Origin: Strigops habroptila
Lineage: Eukaryota > Chordata > Aves > Psittaciformes > Psittacidae
NCBI RefSeq assembly: GCF_004027225.2
Contig: NC_044297.2
Span: forward strand, 4,422,047-4,486,046
DNA length: 64,000 nucleotides
Direction of reading: 5' to 3'
Shown one piece after another: positions 11,601 through 25,505 of this stretch; the first letter of the stretch is position 1, and the number at the start of each line of letters is the position of its first letter. The notes under the pieces are model-generated. The model searched no databases. It was not told the DNA's origin and saw nothing but the letters and a program-made list of their open reading frames with translations. A program made the position numbers and the translations under genes.

Positions 11601-14600
11601 TGAATATTTCACTGCAAATCCTTGTATAATAATGCTAGGTTTGTACTTAGTCTGCTTGACACTACTGTCAGCTCTTTTTGTTGTTCTGTTAAAGGAACAG
11701 ATATTTCTAAACCATTCTTCAAAGGACCCACTCTTTACCTGCACCAGTTTCACTGCACTCCTGGTTTTCTGGATCATTCTGCACCAGCACAGCTGTGAGA
11801 AAGGGCAAGCATTCACTAACTAAGGCTTATACCTCTACAACCCACCTTCTGATCATCACATGGAGCTAAGGGATGACAAACTTGTACAGCTAAAGAGTAA
11901 CCAAAGGACTGTGGAAGCAATGCTCATGCATTATTGCAAGATCTCTCTCTTGCACGCATACATTCCCATATGTTCCACCTCCCTGCAGTGATGGAAAGAA
12001 ACAATCTTCACTGAAAGAAATACATAGCAGCTCTGTGCACACCTCACCAACCCAAGGTCTGACATGAACGGGTGTTCACTGTTTCCTTGGTTTATATGCA
12101 GTATAAATATATAAAATGTAACTATTTATAAGCAGTATAAATTGCTTCTTAAGGAGGGCATAGAGTATTTCTCTAAATAGAACAGAGAAGCAAATTCCCC
12201 GGGAGGCTGACTGCATGTGATAACACACTGTTATCCTCCATGGACAGGAGATTTCCTGTCCAAAACCGATGTATGTCTGAGAGACAGATCTGTAAAGGTA
12301 TTCAGATGCTTAATGATGCTGAAAGGTGCCTCGTAGGAATACAGAAGTCAGTCAAAAGCTAATTCCTGTTGAAATGAATCTGAAGTTCCTCAGAAAGCCA
12401 TTCAGGCTTAGATTCGCTAGTGTGTATGAAGTTAATAAAGCCCTGAAATTGCATGTTCCCAGCACTGTGCCACACAGGCTTATCAGCTCAAATCCAGAAG
12501 CTGCGTAGACACTGTCTTCACGTGGTTTACTCGGCTGGGTTCAGCAACATTCAAAATCTTCCCAGTTTTAATGACTTTAGGATCTGCATTCAAATAACAG
12601 GCAGGCACAGATTTCCTGGCGAGGTCAAGAGGACTTTCCTTCCCCTTAGAAGCAGCAACTGCCATGATTAGCGTAGCACGGGACATGCCTGTAGACAGCA
12701 CCACGTAGTTGCCCTGCATTCCCTTCAAGTCAGTCCTGGGGGGTAGAGCTGTTGATTCCAATCCAGTTTTACCACTGCTGAGTGGGGTAATCTGGTGTGG
12801 AGTAGGGTAATTGTTAGACAGGTTTATCACTATTTCCCAAGAGGAATTCTAGATGAAATATAACCATTTCTGTTTCACGATTTTGTGCAAATATTTCCAA
12901 AGCCGCCTGACTACTGAAACCTGACTCCTTTTCAATTAAACAGGAATGGGGACTATAAGAACCCTCAGGCAGCTTTGGCAATTTCTGCCTTGATGTATCC
13001 TTAAGTCAGATGAGCAGGTTCTGAGGAATCAGTTAGTTGGCTTTCCATTTTAATAGCTTTGTATTTTTATGTCTGAGTTTATTAAAATTTCAAAGCTTAG
13101 CTTCCCTACCCCTCCTCCATCTGTTTCTTTTTAAGGCAAGACAGAAGAATCTTCTCATCTACTCTGCATTTTATCCAGATGGTGATCTCTCCCTTTGTTC
13201 AGACATGAATTCTATCCATGCAAATGAAAGCATCAATCACACAATCAACTTCTGCATTAGTTGCAAAGCTCAGGAGGATATTTGCTTCATTAGAAAATGC
13301 AAGGAGTAACACCACATCTGCAACATTTCAGAGTATGTTCAGAGCTGCAAGTGACAGCATGCTGCATGCCTTCATTTACGTGTCTGCACCAACTCAACGT
13401 GAGAAGGCCAACAGTAGCTACAGGAGTAAGGTATTAAGTCCCAAATCCAATATTCCTGAAATGAAACACAATGGGAAATGATACCTCAAGTAGTAAACCA
13501 TTCAGAGATCTCACTTGTAAAACTGCTTTTAACTATCTTCATCATCTATAATTCACTTGAGTCCATTTCCTACTGCCACATGCACTGAGGAAGAGCCTCA
13601 CGGGCCAGCAGCAAATCCAACTCTTCAGCTCATGAATGAATTACTGCTGGAGCCAGACTTTATTCTTCCTCTTAGTAACTCATTCAGTGCTCAACACATG
13701 TAAATCAGCACAGCCTCAGTGAAAGAAATTGGTTTGCTTGCTTCTCACATTCCATGCACCAAATGTCGGTCTCAGTCATGTCAGAAAGGGTTGTGACATC
13801 AATTTCTGTTGGAGAGCATCTGATTGATATCTTTCAAGTCATGATGCCAAGATCTTTCCCAACAGCTGGATATGAAATGGTTTTATCTTGCTGTTGAGCT
13901 TCTTTTAAAGAGGTCAGCAGAAGGTTTAGGCAGAGGTTATCTTGCAATTCCCTTTGCCTGAAAGACTGCTGTATGTTTGATGAAAAGTTTTACAAGTCAA
14001 TGGCCTTGGGTAAAATCTCATAATCAAAACTGCTGGCCTGGAATTTGTGGCTCTTTCTAGGGAATAAAAGAACAAAAAAGTTTGACAGAAAGAGACCTTC
14101 AGTACTGCACACTTTTATTACAAAATCTGTGCAGAAAGATGAAGATCTCTGCTACCTGTCCTGTCAGCAACCGAGCTGATGAGGTAGGAGGTACTCAAAT
14201 AAAGCCTGCCAGAAAAATGACACAAGCAAAGTCAGCAGATTCAAGGAATCAGCAAAATAAGACACTGTCCGCTGATGGAAATGAGCAGTTCTCCACCAGG
14301 GAGAGTGTTCCTACAAGGATTTGTACTGACAGAAGTTCTGATGGGTTGCCAAAGGGGCTGACACAGGATTTCTTCATTAGGTGTCTGAAGCAGAGCAGAA
14401 ACTTCCACAAAAATGACCATTATCGACTCATCATTAGACCACTGGAGAAGGAAATCTGTGCATGTGTCTGAGACTGGTATCTAGTTAAACTCAGGGTTAT
14501 TGCAACCTCCCTCAGCTACTGATGTGAACTTTACAAAAGAAGAATGATGAAAAGCAAGGAGCAAGGAACTCTTCCTTCGAAAATCCTGAAGTAATTTCCT

Positions 14601-17600
14601 TTCTGTTCTTCACAGTAAATCAGCCTAAAGAACAGGCCCCAAAAGAGGCAGAAAATGGGCCTAAAGGAACTGATTTCACTAGTTGTTAAAGGAAAAAACT
14701 CTTCCTTCAGAGAGGAAGGACAGTTGAGGTGACGTTGCTGTTTTAAACTATATTCCACTGCTAATTGCTGTGAAGGGAAAAGCTAAATCTCTTTTTTTCC
14801 CCCACCAATCTCTGTGTTAAAGGAATTTTCAGAGCCTGGGACATAAACCAGGGATTCCAAATTTCCACACTCTCTTTTAATAATTGTATTTTATTATTTT
14901 TGCTATTAGAGCAAAAGAGCATCTGATGCTGGAGGAAGAACTCTGTCCATTCAAGAACGATCCCTTTTACAACAAGTTGATTTAAACTCTCTCACACACT
15001 GGTATTTGTCTATGAAAAGGCCATAATACTTCTCTTTCACCTAGTTGTTGATTTCTACAGCACTAAATAGTCACAGGGTTATAGTTCTGTCCCTTTGTTC
15101 TTAAGTATATTAAAAAACATATTCACACACTTTCTAATATTGTTTTCTATGTAAGCAATTGCTTGTAACAGCTCCATGAATGGTTTGGAACTGTGAAAAG
15201 GAAGCAGAGAATTTGGCTAGATTTGGAACAGCAAAAAAGTGTCCCCAGGGCAATATGTGTTTAACGGCACCATTCACACTATGAATATGCCCCTTGTGCT
15301 CTCTGATGGAATAATTACTGTGGAAATGAATGTTTTAGAGAAATGTATTGCTGATCAAATACTTCATTTCAATGCTAAGGTACTCTGAGGCTTATTATGT
15401 GATATTGTTCCCATTTACAATGGAAAATTAAAACTGGTTTTATAATCAGTGAGATACAACAGAGCTCAGCTCATTTCCTGATAGTAGAATACACTTTGTT
15501 ATTGCTGCCATTGTGGCTTTCTTCACCTACCCATAAGAGAGATTTCATTGCAAAAGACTAAAGGATAAAGGAAAAGGTTACTGAATATGTAATTACAACA
15601 CGTGGACCAGCAAGGAAAGCTGTGATCAAAGTTTGGTTTAGCACTAAAAACAGATAGAAAGGTGTTTTGCCAGCACTTGAGGAGCTGAGATGAAATCAGT
15701 AGTAATGCTCAGACTAACAAGATGAAGACTTCAGCACAGTTCTGGGTGCAGCAGCATGAGCTGCAGGTAGTGTTCATCAGTGAAAGATACTTTTTGCTCT
15801 AGCCAATAGTTTAGTAGCTTAGACAGAAACTCTGCTTAATTACACCAGGAGGAATCCAGGTTGAGTTTTTCTTTTCTCTTTCTTACTGCTGCTTCTCTGC
15901 TATCCTACAGGCCACAACCCTCAACAGGAGCCACTATGGCACAACTACACTAGAACAACAGGTAGCAAGAGACTTGCAGACTCTGAATTCATCTTTTCTT
16001 TTTGTGCGGTCATCCTGCTCCTCCCTCCTCTTTGACATCATGTGAGAGATGAAAAGGAGGAAGTGCTGGCAGGCATTTTCATTAAGAATCTTGGCTAATT
16101 CCAAAGTGCCTGTTAGCAGAAGCCCTCGTGCAGCGCTGGTGGTATCTATCCATCACAGCTGAATCACGGCTATCGACTGCTTTATATTTAATGTACATCT
16201 TACATCTTTAATGTCTGAAGAGCTTGTTCCCGAAAGTGTCCTCAGCAGGGGTGAGGTGGTCAGATTTAATCAAAATTTCCAAGGCTGGAAATGAGCTTCC
16301 AATAATTCTTAGGGGTTGTTTTCAGCAGACTGCAATCAATAATTCCTTTTTAAAAAGCTGTCGTCTTCTTCTGCTCCTGGGAGTCTATATGAAAAGTATT
16401 ACTACAAAAGTCAAGCTAAAAACACCTATTTCAGTTGGAAGCCTGTTACATGCAGGAGTAGAGTGGGATTTCCTAAGGAGTTCAGATGCACTCTATAAGG
16501 AAAGGTCATTGTTTTGCCCTGGTTCAGAGGTTGCTCCTTACAAGAAGAGTCACCATTCAGCTGGTGATGGAAGATGGTGGACAGATAGCAGCACCAGTGG
16601 AAGGATCTGCCTCGGATGTCACAGGAGTTTGACACCTGCTTGTCTTTGTTATCGGCAATTCTTTCTCAAATAATAAGTCAATGCTGATAAAGAGAAATAT
16701 AAAATCAAGACCTTAGAACTGATGAGCTCAAGCGAATGTTTAATGCTGCAGTTTAACAAACAACAAAGGCACTCAAGAAGTCCCCCAATCTAATACGCAG
16801 ACACGTATTTTGTGACTCAGACTAATCTCCACTCAGTCTGGACCTATAAAGCTGTGGTTTGTTGCAAACAGTTAATGGTTATATGCAACTCGTCAGAAGT
16901 ACTAATCTACAACTTAAGGGTTCTGGATACAGTGTATTGTTTGCACCCTCAGTAAAGACAACCCCCTTGTATTGACTTACAGGGCTTGATTTATTTGCAT
17001 AAGCAGCTTAGAGAGCTCTATAGGGACTGCTCTGAACAAGCACAGAGTTTTATTAGGTGATGAGCACTTCAGAATAGAAAAGTAAAGACTGTGTGCTTCT
17101 TGTGACTCAGTTCCATTTGCACAGGAATAAATGAGCACATGAATGACACATTCATAGTCCTAAGAATTTCTCCATTCATCTAATACTCTTATGCGTTTTA
17201 TCTTGCTAATTTTCCTTCTTTGGCTTTCTTATTCCCTTTTCTCCCATTGAAAAAGAGGAAAGAGACATTCACAATATGGAGAACCAAAATGAAGGAACAA
17301 TACCCACAAAATAATCACCTTTTCCAGGGTACTGCCTGATGCATGCAGTGCTGCTGCTAAGAGACTCTGCAGAGCTTTAAATGGCCTCTGGAAACCAGCT
17401 CTCTCTGGCTTGCTTTCTAAAGGGAATTTATTGTAAAGGCTCATTCAGTTTTGATTCTCCAGAGGTTGAATACTTCTCCTGGGAACCCCTCCATTCTAGA
17501 AATCAAAGGTTAGATGACATTCAAAGTCTTGCACCCCTCTTGCATATGCAGACCTTCAAGAGAGTACGATGGCTCCGTGCAGTGCAGCAGCCACATAATA

Positions 17601-20600
17601 CACTGAATTCAGGGCTTTTTTCTTGTCTAAAAGGGAGCAGGAAAGACAAAAAGGGCAGCAAAGTAGGCTTGGTTCTCACTGCTTGCAGGAATGGGGTGGA
17701 ACAGGCAACAGCATGAACACAGACACCATGTTTGTTGTCTCGATGGTTTGTTCTAACGAATCCATTCGATTGTTTCATCCCCCCAGAGAAGCAAAACTTT
17801 TACAACTGCACTGGGAGGAAAAGAAATCTCTGCTCTGGGGAAATGGAGATGAGCACTGAGGCTGTGGAGATCCTCAGTCCCCAATGACTGACAAATATAT
17901 CAACGTTTATGAAAAGACTCACTAAATACCGAAACCTAACGCAAGCACTGGGATGTAGGGAGAAGGAGGGAGTTAGAAATGGGTTCTTTTTAAAGGTCGA
18001 AGCCCACAGCCCTCATGGGAGGGGATATTCTGCATAAAGAGACACCTACAAATGCTTTACCTCAGGGGAAGTCCTCAAGGTTACTGCAGGCCCAGCGTTT
18101 GCAAGGAGACGCTGTTACATGTGTTAAACACTAGATGCCACTAAGAGACCGGCACGGAAGCCAATAGTGCCAGCCCAGGCCCAGCAGGGCGCAGTCCAAC
18201 CTCTGCTCTTCACTGCAGAACGGGAACAGCCCTGGACCATTTTATGGCAAGGCTACAGCGCAGTCTGTGCTATTTGGGACCAACGGCTGGTTCCTTGGCA
18301 GCAGCAACAGACAAGCAAATGAAACCAGCTCCACATGAAGTTTTGCTAAAAATATATACATTGGAAAGTGAAGATGCTTTGGGTTGTAGCTGTGGGAGCC
18401 CAGAACCAGGAGTCACTGAGACAAGATGCTGCCAACTGTCTGCGTGGTAACTCACTCCAGTAGATTGCTCCACAGGTCCTACGGGAAGTGGGAACCATTG
18501 CCTTGCATGGAATAGCATTTGGCTCCATGGAGGACAGTGTCCCTGCCACTTTGCTGTGCACACAAGTTGTCATCAGGTGACAAGCAACCACTTGTTCCTG
18601 TAGGGAAATAGCTACTGCTGTGCTCAGATCCATGCCCTCAGCACATACCCACCACCAGCACTGCCTATAACCTCCCTCTCTAGCCAGGCCAAGCACCATG
18701 TTTTCACTTCTCTGTGCAGCGAGGCAGGCTGAGGCAGTGCCTACCCCTGCACTAGCACCATGTAGCTCGCTTACAGGAACACGCTGACACGTTGACTCTA
18801 TTTCTGTGGCTCAGGAGTGTGTCTGGACTGACGTCAGATCACTGTTGCCAGGCATTTAGAAGTATATGCACTGCCTATAGCAAAGCAGAATCAACCAACT
18901 AAGCAAAAGAAGATAAAATTACTTGCTAGCAACTGGTAACTCTCTGTAGTAGGTAGGAAAAAGCTTCCCTCTGTCTTCCTATTCATTTGGATTTTAACTA
19001 GTGAGTTCAGTATAGACATAAAAGAGGAACAGATTGTTAATACCCTGCCCAAATAACACTCCTCTCTAACACAGCAGTCTAAAAACATGAACTAATTTGT
19101 TCATCAAAACTGCACCACAACAAAGGCAGGAAGACTTGATTGTGTTATTGCTTTACTGACATCAAAGACTAATCAGAGTAAGACAAAGTGCTTGATCCAA
19201 CACTAGCTTTCAGGGTGGAGAATTAAGCACTGTGGGATTCCTGAATCAGGCACACATTCTTTTATAAGCCTATGAAGTAACAGAAATAGAGAGATGAGAG
19301 GCTGGAACATTTGTTCAGTCCTGAGATATAAATGAGACACACTTACAGTACTTAAGAAATGGAAAAAACCCATAAAACTACACAAGAAGGATGGAGCCTT
19401 TTGTCCTTCAAGAAAATATGTGCATTTCTTATGTGTGCTCATATACAATCTGTAATTACTTGTCCAAAGGCTGCATTAGAAAGCAAATGAGGATGCTGGA
19501 TCTCAGCTGCTGTACCTCAGCACCACTCTGCTGCCTTCAGTGACGCACGGACACTGCTCAGGCCTTTGCATGTTTCCCACATCTCAAGATATAAAACCAT
19601 CAATTGAGGGATGAGCTCTGACTCTTTGCAACGTGGTGATTCAGCTCTCTCTGGTTTCAGTGAGGACCAGATGGGATGGCTGATTCAGTAGCAGTTCAAT
19701 GTACTGTTTTATGGGAGGGGAGGCAGAAGCAAGACTTGATCTGCAATTTGATGAAGCCATCCCCAGCCCTATGAACATGGAAATGTTTGTTTGAGCACTG
19801 CAGGGAACAGACTGATCTCCTGGCAAGGTGCACGATCGTCTGCCTGAGCAAGGGGACTCTGCATTCTTTCTTCTAAGATAGAAATTCATAGAACCTTATT
19901 TATAATTTGGCTACTTCCAGTTTTCACCCACTTAGGAAATGTCAGTAAGATTCACATGCAAGTAGTGATTAGAAAATACACCGTAGGGAACACTCCTCTG
20001 CTGTGCTACAGTCCCCACGCTGAGAAGGATCTCCTGCAAAAGACTCCAGGCTATCTACTAATACAGGTTTAATTTCTTATCTGAGTATTCCAGTCTGATT
20101 AACAGGACTGCTGTAGTAGCACAGCATAATTACCCAGTATAAAATCTTCCCGATTTTATTCAAAAGAAATCAAGGATTAAAAAACTACCCAGCTCTTGAT
20201 AATACACTGCCAGAGATGGTGCAATTCAGTAAAGATCTAATGGTGGGAAGAGAACAGCGAGAGTTTGTACCACCTGAGCTTAAAACCAGACATTATTCCC
20301 TTCTCATAACACAGCAGAAGGAATTCAGGACAAACCTGAATCACCTTGAGTGGTACAGAAAAACAAATACCAGCACAGTGAGTCCTGGCAGATACAGTCC
20401 ACTTGAGAATCAAAAGAGTCTATAACTACAAATGTTCCAGCTCTCTATTTACGTCAGTTCTGCTTCTCCAGCATTACATAAGACTAATGCATCCTGGTGT
20501 ATTGTCTCACCCATCCTGGCTTTAAGGCTGCCACAATCTCATATTAGTATCCTTTCTCCTTTCTTTTTTCTGCCATCTGCAGAACTAGCATTTCAGAGGC

Positions 20601-22700
20601 CAACAGAATAAGCCCCTTTCCAGTTCTTTCCCTGTATGCAAAATCCAGCCCAGCAGCCTCACATTTTTGGCCACCCCTTCACGTTTCTGCTGAGAAATCT
20701 GCTGATTCTCTGGCTTGTGAGGAAAAGGACATGGTCATGAACAAAGCACCTGGTACCGTTTGTTGGGGCTGAACTGCTCTGTGGGATCTGTGTCTGGTAT
20801 ATTAACTAGTGAACTATTGATTCTCTCATTTCAGTCAACAAATTTAGGCTGATAATGTGGCTAAATCAGTTATTAACAGCTACGTTACAATAAGTTTTAA
20901 GGCTTTGGAAGAATCCATGCTATAAATCCCAACTTTAAGCCTTCCTACTGCTACGTTGCAGAGATTATTTTCGCTCTCGTCCTACCTGCTGCAGATCACC
21001 GCATTCCCTGAAACAGACCGGTTGGAAGTTGTCTGTCAGGCAGGGCTGTTTCCTTACTGCAGACTGGCGCTTGGTGGCACCAGAGCTCACAGAACGGGAA
21101 GTCAAGCTAGAGATGAATCAGCAGCATTTCGCTGTTCCTGGAGCCGATGCAGTGTCTCTAACACCGCTCAATGAGCTCTGAAGGCTCTGTGCTCTCTCTG
21201 GAAATGCATGTGCTATATAATTCCAAGTGAAATGCTGTCCGCTTTGTTTTCTGCCACCTTCTCTCAAGTCTCCACAACATTTGGAATTGTGAATTCTCAC
21301 GACATCAGAGGAAATTGAACAACTTCTCTCATTTGCAGTGCCAAAAGTACAGCGAACGCTTCAGAGACAGGCAGAAATTAGGTCTGCCCTGTTAACACAG
21401 GACTGCAATCAGTCCTTAGTATTAGCAGGAAGCCAGCTCAGTTTGATCTGGATTCCACATACTGTGCAGGAGGCCATGCATACACATGAGCTACCAGCAT
21501 TAATGTGCATGAATGTGCAAGTTGCTATTCAACTTATATCTAAATTATAGTTTTGATTTGGTTAAATATTACTTTTTGGGTTTAGGTTAACAAAATACCT
21601 GCCTCTGCTTTGGTTTCTTAGAAGAAAGAAGTCTTGGATGCACATTATCATCAAAACCTCCATTAAAACAGCATGAGCTTTGAGCATGAAACAGCAAGTA
21701 CGTTTGGCAACACTGGAACTCTTCTTAGAGCAGCACTCTGTCAGAGTAGTAATAAATTACAAGGTAGGCTAACAAAGGATCTTCTTTTTACAACAAAATA
21801 ACTGCAAACCCTGTTTACCACGTTCATAATACACAAATTCACAAGATTTAAATATACTATTTCTGTTACAGATGGATGTTTTTACATAAACAAGCACTCA
21901 GGAGGACCATGGAAAGCTTTGTGTAACCAATACACCAGCAGCAACTGCCCAGCACAGAATAGCTGGCACCGCAGTTGTGAAGGCAGAATAGACACTTCCA
22001 AAATCACTGTGTCCTTTAATCCTCTAAAAACTGCTTCTCAGGACTTTGAAAAGCCAGCATCTTTTATGACCACACATAAAGTGAGTTTAAGGGACTGTTA
22101 AAAATCTCAAGGAAATTCAGCAGCTTCATAATCTCCCTCTTGTAAGTGCCAAACTGATTCAGCAACATTCAGCAACCGCTGCAGAACGCGTTTGATGACT
22201 GCGTGAAGTTACTAACAGGGTAACGTGCTACCGAGTGCTGAAATCTCTGGCTCCTTTTTAGATCCCACAGAACTTTTTAACTCACTAAAGCACAGGCTCA
22301 GGGAAAAAGTGGTTTTTTGGACCAAGTCAAGCCATGGGTGACTAAGCTTGGGATGTGCTGTACAAAGGTTCTATCCTTCACGGGCTGGTTTCAGATCAAC
22401 AGCCCCTACTAGCACAGTGCCTGAACATGGTCCTACCCCCCGTTACCAGTAAATCAAGGGGGTTAACAGTCAGAGCCCAGTTTAAACCTCACTGCAGCAG
22501 AGACTGCAGCAAGTGGGTTGGACACACCCCGTTAAAGATGCAGTACATCATTTCTGCCCTTCAAGCTTACTTCATCCCCTTTGCTGCAATGCTGTCGACA
22601 AACACAAAGCTTAACTCTTTTCAGAGCAAACTGCCTCAAATCAGCAGGCATCAAGTTGTGCAGTGTTTAAGCCAGAAACTTAGGATGTAAGTGACCTCTA
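8695..22700. other. Intergenic, no gene recognised
   Basis: AT-rich DNA between DOCK5 and NEFL. Open frames are short (149 codons or fewer) and none resembles a protein I know. Visible items are a TTTC microsatellite near 10598-10624 and an isolated perfect CRE palindrome TGACGTCA at 18829-18836 of unknown relevance. A minus-strand frame at 12483-12830 (115 codons) has protein-like codon content but no recognisable homolog. Confidence 0.6.
10598..10624. repeat. (TTTC)n-like microsatellite
   Basis: A short run of T/C, mainly TTTC units (ctttctttctttctttt), preceded by a T-rich stretch. It is a simple sequence repeat in intergenic DNA with no other visible role. Confidence 0.75.
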
Positions 22701-25447
22701 TGCACTACCTTCTTTCTTCAAAACAATATTATAATACATATATATGCATGTGCATGTGTCAAGAATAGTTTGGTTTGTTGTTTTTCACATAGAAGTGCTT
22801 GCTGCAGAGAACATGGTTTGCAAACATCTGCTCAGGAATCTTAATTCCTGACTCTTCATTGCAAAGACCCAATACAAGGCAAGCATGACAGTGCAGTTTT
22901 CCCAAACCCATCTGGGTTAGATGGTAAACTGAGGCATAGGCTACATACAAATTCTCTCACAGGCTTTGATTAAGCTTTTGATGAAAAATCAGCTATTTTT
23001 AAATCCAGGTCAACTTCAGTGAACAGTTTTGGTCAGGAGAATGAAGGAAAAGTGGAACTTTGCTGACACTAAAGCAGAGAAACATTTTTGAAAGGAATGC
23101 CTTTGACTTTTCATTCCACAACTGACCTGAATTTCTTTCCAAGATCAAGATTTTAGCTGTGTCAGATTACCACACAAACCCACCAGTTATACACTAACAC
23201 TCAGCTTCCATTGCTGCTCTTCCTTGCCACTGAATAAAGCTACTGTGCAGGGACGTGAGGAAACCGGGACAAAAGATCTAGTAGTTCACCTAGTGATGTC
23301 TGTCACTTGGCTTGGAAAAGAGCTGCTGTAGACAGTAAATTAGAGCAGTCCCAGAGGTTAGACCTATTTGAATTTGGGAAGAGCCAAACTAGCATTATCC
23401 TTACTCCCCTGTGAAGGGCAGCCCAGATTCCAAGCCTGAGAACACGCAGTGAGAACCTGTGGGACTTTATTAATGACTCTGCAGTATGGACAGGAGGGAT
23501 GCACTGCAGAATCACAGGGCTTACTGCTCTCTCTCGGAGCCTGGATTTCTGCCTTCCTCCTACCCCTCATGTTAACAGTGTAATTGCCTGAGGCTGCAAG
23601 AAAGAAAAGAAAACCAAGACAAAATATAAGTCCAGTGTGGAGGAAAGCACTGAAACATGCCTTTCATAAAGTGTCCAGTTATAGAGGACAGAAGTAAAAT
23701 AGATGCCCTGTGAAAACACAAACGGGAGAGACATTGAGCCCTTACATATAAGCCAGACACATTAATTTAATGGAGAAAACTCTGTTCTTCTGTATTCACA
23801 TCAATGCCTAAACCTCTCATTAACAGAAAGAAAACTCTGTCAGTAGCTTTTCAGTGCTTGTCTGTAGCAGCAAGGGTGAGAGCTACTGTCTCACCACCGA
23901 CAGCTGAAGCATTGAATCCTCGTTGCTTCAGTCAGAATGACAGTAAAGTACAGTGGGTTCTGTCAAGCAGGTGGGTCTGATTCTCCTTTTACACACAGGT
24001 AAGTTATTGGTGGGTATAAAGACATATACATGAGAGTGAGATTCAAAGCAGTCTGTGTCATACAAGACTGCTGTGCAATTTTTATACCTATATTTAGAGA
24101 TATCTTTCACAAAAACTGTGCCAATGAAAGCATACTCCTGTCTAGTAATACAGACTACTGGCTATAGGTACTGGTACTCCCCCTCTACACCAGACTGGAC
24201 AAAGCTTAACTGTGCTAGAAACTGGTTCCTTCTTACTGGTGATACTAAAACCAGCATCCTTAAGCTCTGCTGGCTAAAGATGTTCTGCTTGAGACCCTCA
24301 CTTTGTTCCATTTCACCTGCTGACTGGATAAGTGAAAAGCTGGCTTCCATCCATCTCTAGATGAGCATCCCATACACGAACACTGTGGGGCTGGCCACTG
24401 GAAGCTCTGGTCACTTCACTCGCAAGCAGAATGGGAAAGGGGTCTACCTGAACACAGATCTCATGTTTGGAGGAAAGAAACCTAGAGATCACTATTCCTG
24501 GTTTCCTTAATAAGTTTTGGGAGTGCAAACAAGAGATGAGGGCAGGAACTGTTCATCAACTGAGTCAAAAACAACTTCTGCACACTTTGACCTTGTAATT
24601 TCCAGATTTCTGCCCAAATGCTTGGGATGTATTTTGCAAGCTGCAGCAGCTACCTGGCTCCCAACCCGGTTTTTCACCTCCAATCCTTTTCTGAAGTTTA
24701 AGTGCCAGAATTTATGGCTACATGTCTGTTCATTCTCCTGGATGTGATTAGCTGCTCTGTCAAAGTACAGCGATGGATAAATGTTCTTTCAAGACCAGTA
24801 AAGCTCAGGTACTAATTCGTTTAAGGGACTGTAAATCATACTAGCAAGAAGCACTGGCATTAAAGGAGTCCAGATAACCCTGATCCTCCTCAGTAGGTAC
24901 ATTGCCTGCCTACTTGCAGATGCTGTTCAATGCTCAGCTCCTGAAGTCTCAGTCATGCAGGTCTTAAGCATTTTAGCCTTTTCCTTGCTTCTCCTTGTTC
25001 TAAAAAGCAAACAAAAAAATTAAGCCCACAGGAACTGCATGACATTATGCAATTCAATTTAAAATGGGAATTGTTCAGGAAGAGGTCAGCTAGTACACAG
25101 AGGTGACTGGGACAGAAAGGAGTATATAGCATATAGGACAAGTATCATGAACTAAAGAATGTGGTGGAGAAAGAGTTAATCTGCACTGCAGAAAATAAAC
25201 CATCTTCTGTCCTGTAAATCTTTTGTAAAGGAATAAAGGCAAGGGATTCTGCTCTGAGATACCCCAAGGTTAGGTGATGCACTAACCCACTACCGGGTAT
25301 TGGTCTCAGAACCTGGAATAACCTGCAGCAGCCTTTGGCTTCTTGTCCTCAGAGTTAAGCACTGAAAACTGGAGGATATGTAGCTTGGTTGTGAAGTCAA
25401 TTAAACCAGAACTGTCTGCGTCACACACCACAGAGTCTACCTACTGA

Positions 25448-25505
25448 AAAACAAGAGGGGGGCAGGCAGGGAGAGGAGAGAAGGCAGGGAAGGGAGAAAG
25501 AGCAG
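25448..25505. repeat. Purine-rich (GA/GGGA) tract
   Basis: About 58 nt of nearly uninterrupted G and A on the plus strand (gaggggggcaggcagggagagg...). It is low-complexity sequence. It might form a triplex, but nothing nearby suggests a function. Confidence 0.6.

Noticed and set aside
18829-18836. Perfect CRE TGACGTCA
   Set aside because: A lone 8-mer is expected about once per 65 kb by chance and no promoter or gene lies nearby.
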